A DNA stretch of 10,989 nucleotides from Bacteroidota bacterium. Its GTDB lineage: Bacteria; Bacteroidota; Bacteroidia; UKL13-3. The notes under the pieces are model-generated. The model searched no databases. It saw nothing but the letters and a program-made list of their open reading frames with translations, and was not told the origin of the DNA. Positions 7,816 through 10,989 of the stretch are shown here, one piece after another; within the stretch, counting starts at the first letter, position 1; each line of letters begins with the position of its first letter. Position numbers and translations under genes: made by a program. Location of the stretch: assembly GCA_010027395.1 (NCBI GenBank), contig RGVD01000080.1:1-10989 (forward strand). Reading direction: 5' to 3'.

Positions 7816-8418
7816 TTATTTGCTTTTCTTGTTGTTTATTTCATCACGAATCCTAGCAGCTAAAGCATAATCCTCCACTTTTAAGGCTTCATCTAACTGT
7901 TTGTTTAATTCCTCCACACTCATCGATGATATGTTCTTTTTTATTTCTAAAATTGGATTGTCTTCATCATCTTCTTCCTCATCCATCATATCAGGCATAT
8001 TTGGGCTTTCGTCATTCACCTCTATACCTGCTTGCTCCATGATATCTTCATAGGTGTATATTGGGCATTTGAAGCGAACCGCTAATGCAATAGAATCGCT
8101 AGTGCGGGCATCTATTTCGCGCATTTCTCCGTGTTGTTCACATATTAATTTAGCATGAAAAACACCTTCATGTAAATTGTAAATGATAATTTCGACTATT
8201 TGGATTTCAAATTGCTTGCAAAAATTTAAAAATAAATCGTGGGTCATTGGCCTAAAAGGCACAATTTTTTCAATTTCGATGGCAATTGCTTGTGCCTCAA
8301 AACTACCGATAACAATAGGTAATCGCCTTGTTCCATTGCTCTCGCCAAGTATTAATGTATATGAACCACTGCTGGTTCCAGTGCTTAATCCTAATACGTT
8401 AAGCTTTATTCTACTCAT
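7816..8418 (-). CDS. Bifunctional nuclease (BFN) domain protein with C-terminal UVR motif
   Basis: The product is 200 residues. Residues about 1-130 form the BFN domain (DUF151), known from plant proteins with DNase and RNase activity; it carries the conserved LPIVIGSFEAQAIAIEIE strand-helix at 33-50 and DARTSDSIALAVR at 103-115. An acidic linker (DMMDEEEDDEDN, 143-154) leads to a UvrB/UvrC-type UVR helix pair at about 168-194 (LNKQLDEALKVEDYALAARI), a protein-protein contact element. Bacterial function is not established; a stress or nucleic-acid-processing role is inferred. The frame is open 9 codons further to 8445, but ATG 8418 is chosen because MSRIKLNVLGLS is the usual family start and AGAAGGA lies 9 bases upstream. 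It leads the operon with the nucleoside transporter gene. Confidence 0.9.
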   Translation of the reverse strand: MSRIKLNVLGLSTGTSSGSYTLILGESNGTRRLPIVIGSFEAQAIAIEIEKIVPFRPMTHDLFLNFCKQFEIQIVEIIIYNLHEGVFHAKLICEQHGEMREIDARTSDSIALAVRFKCPIYTYEDIMEQAGIEVNDESPNMPDMMDEEEDDEDNPILEIKKNISSMSVEELNKQLDEALKVEDYALAARIRDEINNKKSK

Positions 8419-8427
8419 TACTATTAT

Positions 8428-8434
8428 TCCTTCT
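8428..8434 (-). promoter_or_regulatory. Ribosome binding site deciding the BFN gene start
   Basis: Minus-strand AGAAGGA lies 9 bases before the ATG at 8418 and inside the longer open frame that begins at 8445. It supports the internal start. Confidence 0.5.
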
Positions 8435-8538
8435 TCTATGAGCAAACGAATTAACTAAAAAATATTTTGTATAAGCAAACATTTTTAATAACACACGTTT
8501 ACTGATGAAACTATTATGGCATTTTTTATTTTTTTTGG

Positions 8539-8546
8539 TATTTTTG
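8539..8546 (+). promoter_or_regulatory. -7 promoter element for bactofilin-atpZ
   Basis: TATTTTTG matches TAnnTTTG exactly, 29 bases before the bactofilin ATG, predicting a leader of about 20-25 bases that contains the Shine-Dalgarno. No good TTG -33 box is seen near 8517. The 157-base divergent gap (8419-8575) must also hold the promoter of the BFN-transporter operon, for which I found no convincing match. Confidence 0.4.
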
Positions 8547-8562
8547 TTTTGAATTAACAATA

Positions 8563-8569
8563 AAGGAGA
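8563..8569 (+). promoter_or_regulatory. Strong Shine-Dalgarno before bactofilin
   Basis: AAGGAGA, six bases before the ATG at 8576, is close to a perfect anti-16S match. This stands out because Bacteroidota genes, including most in this window, lack a recognisable Shine-Dalgarno. Confidence 0.6.
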
Positions 8570-8575
8570 GAGATT

Positions 8576-9007
8576 ATGACGGTGTTTAAATCATCAAAAA
8601 GTGCTACTTTCAACCCTCAGGAAATAAATATTATCAACTCAGGGACAAGCATACTCGGTGATGTGCAATCAGAAGGAGATTTGCGCGTTGACGGGACAGT
8701 GAAGGGGAATATTCAAGTTAAAACCAAATTGGTTTTAGGTCCATCTAGCAAAGTGGATGGCAACATAAAAGCACAAAATTGCGATGTATCAGGCAATGTA
8801 ACTGGGAATGTAAATATTGCAGAACTACTAACTGTAAAAGCTACCGCTAGCATCACTGGTGATATAAATTCCACAAAACTGATTATTGAATCAGGTGCAG
8901 AGTTTAATGGCAAAAGTACTATGGGCATAAGTAAAGCTAGCTCAAACGGACACCAAAAACCTGTAAACCCCATTGATGTAAAACCAGCAGTAAAAGTTGA
9001 AAACTAA
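8576..9007 (+). CDS. Bactofilin (polymer-forming cytoskeletal protein)
   Basis: The product is 143 residues and contains a single bactofilin domain (DUF583) at about residues 18-115, a right-handed beta-helix built from short hydrophobic/Gly repeats such as SILGDVQSEGDLRVDGTVKGNI, then VDGNI, VSGNVTGNV and ITGDI. It is flanked by short disordered tails: a polar N-terminus (MTVFKSSKSATF) and a Pro/Lys-rich C-terminus (KPVNPIDVKPAVKVEN). Bactofilins self-assemble into non-polar filaments without nucleotide, usually at the membrane, and scaffold cell-wall or polar machinery. In many Bacteroidota a bactofilin gene precedes atpZ and the ATP synthase genes; here its last 11 bases overlap the atpZ-like gene, suggesting translational coupling. 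It has a good -7 element and a strong Shine-Dalgarno upstream. Confidence 0.93.
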   Translation: MTVFKSSKSATFNPQEINIINSGTSILGDVQSEGDLRVDGTVKGNIQVKTKLVLGPSSKVDGNIKAQNCDVSGNVTGNVNIAELLTVKATASITGDINSTKLIIESGAEFNGKSTMGISKASSNGHQKPVNPIDVKPAVKVEN

Positions 9008-9224
9008 TACTGAGCCTAAAGATAAGTCTGAGAAATTTAGAGCCATTGTAAAGTATAGCAATATTGCCTTTCAAATGATTGGCATTATTGTGATTGGCAC
9101 CTTCTCAGGATTTTGGTTAGACAAGTATTTTCAATTGAAATTCCCTATTTTCACTATTGTACTTATTCTCCTATCACTTTTTGGATCTATTTATTCTGTG
9201 GTAAGAGAGTTTCTGAAGAAGTAA
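8997..9224 (+). CDS. atpZ: AtpZ/AtpI-family F1Fo-ATP synthase accessory membrane protein, TTG start
   Basis: The product is a 75-residue membrane protein with a charged N-terminal tail, two transmembrane helices (about 22-42 and 49-69) and the family signature GTFSGFWLDKYF between them. AtpZ/AtpI proteins assist c-ring assembly or Mg2+/Ca2+ supply for the Fo sector. The only usable start is TTG 8997: a stop codon lies two codons upstream in this frame, and the first ATG falls inside the first membrane helix. The gene therefore overlaps the bactofilin stop by 11 bases and probably depends on coupled translation. The usual downstream genes (atpB, atpE and so on) are absent; the stop at 9224 directly abuts the stop of the convergent mazG-like gene, with no terminator hairpin between. 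Confidence 0.85.
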   Translation: MKTNTEPKDKSEKFRAIVKYSNIAFQMIGIIVIGTFSGFWLDKYFQLKFPIFTIVLILLSLFGSIYSVVREFLKK

Positions 9225-9551
9225 TCACTTCAACTTATCATTGTTTTTGTGTCTAAGTTCATCTCTTTTGGTTTTCTTGGCCATGTTTTTTTCGAAGGCT
9301 TCAGTCAAATTAACCCCCGTTTGATTGGCTAGACAGATCAAAACCCACATTACATCAGCCATCTCATCGGCCATATCAATATTTTTATCGCTTTCTTTAA
9401 AACTCTGTTCGCCATATTTCCTAGCCATTATTCGGGCCAACTCCCCTACTTCTTCCATCAATATGGCTGTGTTTGTTAATTCATTAAAATACCTAACTCC
9501 AACTGTTTTTATCCAATGGTCTACTTGCGCTTGTGCTTCTTCTATTGTCAT
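9225..9551 (-). CDS. MazG-like nucleotide pyrophosphohydrolase
   Basis: The product is 108 residues, a single-domain all-alpha NTP pyrophosphatase that hydrolyses non-canonical or excess (d)NTPs to monophosphate and pyrophosphate. The Mg2+-binding motifs are complete: EEVGE at 33-37 (E34-x2-E37) and DEMAD at 62-66 (E63-x2-D66). The C-terminus is Lys/Arg-rich. It is the third gene of rsgA-dtd-mazG, starting 2 bases after the distal dtd stop; because of the early stop in dtd, ribosomes finishing that reading frame would terminate about 180 bases upstream of this start. It could equally be named a dCTPase-type or iMazG homologue; substrate specificity is not visible. I see no Shine-Dalgarno, and the stop abuts the atpZ stop. 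Confidence 0.9.
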   Translation of the reverse strand: MTIEEAQAQVDHWIKTVGVRYFNELTNTAILMEEVGELARIMARKYGEQSFKESDKNIDMADEMADVMWVLICLANQTGVNLTEAFEKNMAKKTKRDELRHKNNDKLK

Positions 9552-9553
9552 AA

Positions 9554-10006
9554 TTATTCTTTGTTTTTGGTATCAATAATAATTGTTACAGGTCCATCAT
9601 TAATCAAACTCACTTGCATATCGGCACCAAACTCCCCTGTTTGTATAGGCTTTCCTAATTCCTTCCCAAATTGAGTGATGCATTTATGATACATAGGTAT
9701 GGCAAAATCAGGTTTTGAAGCTTTGATTTAGGATGGTCTATTGCCCTTTTTAGTGGATGCGTGTAGGGTAAATTGACTTACCAATAATAGGTCTATATTC
9801 AAATCTTTAATTGATAGATTCATCATCCCCGATTCATCATTGCAAATCCTAAGGCTTACAATCTTAGCGCAAAGCCAAGCAATATCTTCATCCGTATCTG
9901 CATCTTCAATTCCTAATAAAACCAATAAGCCATGACCTATTGCCCCTATTACATTGCCATCCACTTTCACTTGGGCTTCCGAAACTCTTTGAATTACTGC
10001 CTTCAT
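9554..10006 (-). pseudogene. dtd: D-aminoacyl-tRNA deacylase interrupted by an in-frame TAA at codon 93
   Basis: DTD removes D-amino acids (and Gly from tRNA-Ala) mischarged on tRNA. The frame from ATG 10006 to TAA 9554-9556 is exactly 150 codons, the family length, but codon 93 (9728-9730) is TAA. Upstream lie the family start MKAVIQRVSEAQV and the catalytic SQFTL at 77-81, then KKGNRPS up to residue 92. Downstream, still in frame, come IKASKPDF, the GEFGADMQVSLINDG segment and the active-site GPVT at 138-141. Relatives have Phe or Tyr at the stop position, so one base change from TAT or TAC would explain it. The 92-residue truncated product lacks GPVT and should be inactive. No other defect is visible, which points to a recent mutation, a sequencing error or readthrough. 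It starts 3 bases after rsgA and ends 2 bases before mazG. Confidence 0.88.
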
Positions 10007-10009
10007 AAA

Positions 10010-10933
10010 CTATTCATAAATATCATCATGACTCATGATGCTTAAATAACTGTTATACCTTTCAGGGCTTATGATATTTTCTTCAACAGCTTTTATAATT
10101 GAACAACCCGGTTCATTCATGTGTTTGCAGTTATTGAATTTACATTTGCCAATAAAAGATTTCATTTCTTTGAAATAATGAGAGATCTCTCTATCATCAA
10201 AATCAACCAATCCAAATTCTCTGATTCCTGGAGTATCGATAATATATCCACCAAAAGACAAAGGATGCATTTCGGCAAAAGTTGTGGTATGCTGTCCCTT
10301 GAAAGAATAACTTGAAATATCGCCCGTTTTAATATTTAAGGCAGGTTCGATAGCATTTAATAATGATGATTTACCAACACCCGAATGTCCGCTTACCAGA
10401 GTTGTTTTGCCTTTAAGCAAAGCCTTCACTTCATCCAAACCAATATTATTTTTTACGGATGTTTTAATACATGGATATCCAATATTATTTTGGTACAATT
10501 CAATGGTATCATTCAGCAAATCTTCCATCTCATTTGTAAACAAATCAAGTTTATTAAAAACTATGGTAGCGGGGATATGATAAGCTTCAGCAGTCATTAA
10601 AAATCTATCAATAAAACCTAGAGATGTCTTAGGAAAAGCCAAGGTTACCATCAATAAAGCTTGGTCAATATTGGCAGCTATAATATGGGTTTGTTTTGAT
10701 AAATTATTTGCTTTACGGATGATATAATTTTTGCGGTCATGAATTTTATTAATAACTCCATTTTCATTGCTTGGTTCTATTTCAAATTCTACTACATCGC
10801 CAACAGTAACGGGGTTGGTATGTTTTATTCCTTGTAACCTAAACTTGCCTTTGATGCGACAAGAAACAATATCTCCATCATCCTTGCGGACCATGTACCA
10901 ACTACCCGTAGATTTTATAACTATTCCCTGCAT
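10010..10933 (-). CDS. rsgA: Ribosome small subunit-dependent GTPase A
   Basis: Late 30S assembly factor that checks the decoding centre and is released on GTP hydrolysis. The product is 307 residues, full length. Residues about 1-65 form the OB-fold (MQGIVIKSTGSWYMV, PVTVGDVVEF). The circularly permuted GTPase follows with motifs in the order G4 NKLD (127-130), G5 TSVK (158-161), G1 GHSGVGKSS (182-190), a switch with GQHTTT (213-218) and G3 DTPG (233-236). The C-terminal zinc-binding part has C264, C269, H271 and C277 in the expected CxxxxCxHxxxxxC spacing. The gene leads directly into dtd with a 3-base gap, and its ATG overlaps the stop of an upstream frame as TAATG, so it is probably inside a longer operon. 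Confidence 0.96.
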   Translation of the reverse strand: MQGIVIKSTGSWYMVRKDDGDIVSCRIKGKFRLQGIKHTNPVTVGDVVEFEIEPSNENGVINKIHDRKNYIIRKANNLSKQTHIIAANIDQALLMVTLAFPKTSLGFIDRFLMTAEAYHIPATIVFNKLDLFTNEMEDLLNDTIELYQNNIGYPCIKTSVKNNIGLDEVKALLKGKTTLVSGHSGVGKSSLLNAIEPALNIKTGDISSYSFKGQHTTTFAEMHPLSFGGYIIDTPGIREFGLVDFDDREISHYFKEMKSFIGKCKFNNCKHMNEPGCSIIKAVEENIISPERYNSYLSIMSHDDIYE

Positions 10934-10989
10934 TAAGATTTAATTGAATAACCCATAAAGGCAGCAAAAATGCCTAATACATTTGAAAC
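10933..10989 (-). CDS. C-terminal tail of an upstream gene (5' part beyond window)
   Basis: From the right edge the minus strand is open for 18 codons and ends in TAA (10935-10933), which overlaps the rsgA ATG as TAATG. The encoded tail, VSNVLGIFAAFMGYSIKS, is hydrophobic with a basic end, so it could close a membrane protein. The stop-start overlap is the main reason to believe it is a real coding end in the same operon. The piece is too short to name a family. Confidence 0.4.
   Translation of the reverse strand, partial: VSNVLGIFAAFMGYSIKS

Noticed and set aside
8419..8445. Nine-codon N-terminal extension of the BFN protein
   Set aside because: The ribosome binding site at 8428-8434 lies within it, and the family start matches the internal ATG.
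9225..9551. MazG-like gene as part of a toxin-antitoxin module
   Set aside because: No mazE/mazF-like gene is nearby, and the position in rsgA-dtd-mazG points to nucleotide housekeeping.
9728..10006. A stand-alone 92-residue protein in the dtd region
   Set aside because: The same frame continues past the TAA with the remaining DTD motifs to a normal end, so it is better described as an interrupted dtd than as a short gene.

Overview
The window looks like a chromosomal segment of an AT-rich member of the Bacteroidota. The evidence is a type IX secretion C-terminal sorting domain on a secreted protein, TAnnTTTG-type promoter elements, mostly A-rich leaders without a clear Shine-Dalgarno, a periplasmic dipeptidyl peptidase IV, and housekeeping groupings that I associate with this phylum (bactofilin-atpZ; rsgA-dtd-mazG; holA beside a stand-alone HsdR-N nuclease-like gene). 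I see no tRNA, rRNA, CRISPR array, insertion sequence or phage gene, and codon use does not obviously change across the window.

Layout. At 1-1444 (-) is the N-terminal two thirds of a DPP-IV-type S9 peptidase that runs off the left edge. It is divergent, with only 30 bases between start codons, from a GlcD-type FAD oxidase (1475-2872, +). A strong bidirectional hairpin terminator (2891-2928) separates that gene from a convergent gene for a large secreted Asp-box protein with a T9SS tail (2949-4889, -). Next come holA (DNA polymerase III delta, 4976-6007, -) and, divergent from it, a 149-residue PD-(D/E)xK protein (6086-6535, +). The latter shares its stop region tail-to-tail with a nucleoside transporter gene (6532-7812, -). 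The transporter is the second gene of a two-gene operon headed by a bifunctional-nuclease/UVR protein (7816-8418, -). Divergent from that operon are a bactofilin gene (8576-9007, +) and an overlapping atpZ-like gene (8997-9224, +). That gene ends directly against the operon rsgA-dtd-mazG (9225-10933, -), which is preceded by the tail of another gene at the right edge.

How the genes work together. The secreted and periplasmic proteins (DPP-IV, Asp-box protein) fit a peptide-using, T9SS-bearing heterotroph. The remaining genes are core metabolism: replication clamp loading, nucleoside uptake, ribosome assembly, tRNA proofreading and nucleotide sanitation.

The most notable observation is in dtd. 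Codon 93 is an in-frame TAA, and the frame then continues with a perfectly recognisable second half carrying the catalytic GPVT motif to a normal 150-residue end. This is either a very recent nonsense mutation, a sequencing error, or readthrough. A second point is that the atpZ-like gene, normally the lead gene of the ATP synthase operon, has no atp genes after it. I do not see a convincing new multi-gene system in this window.
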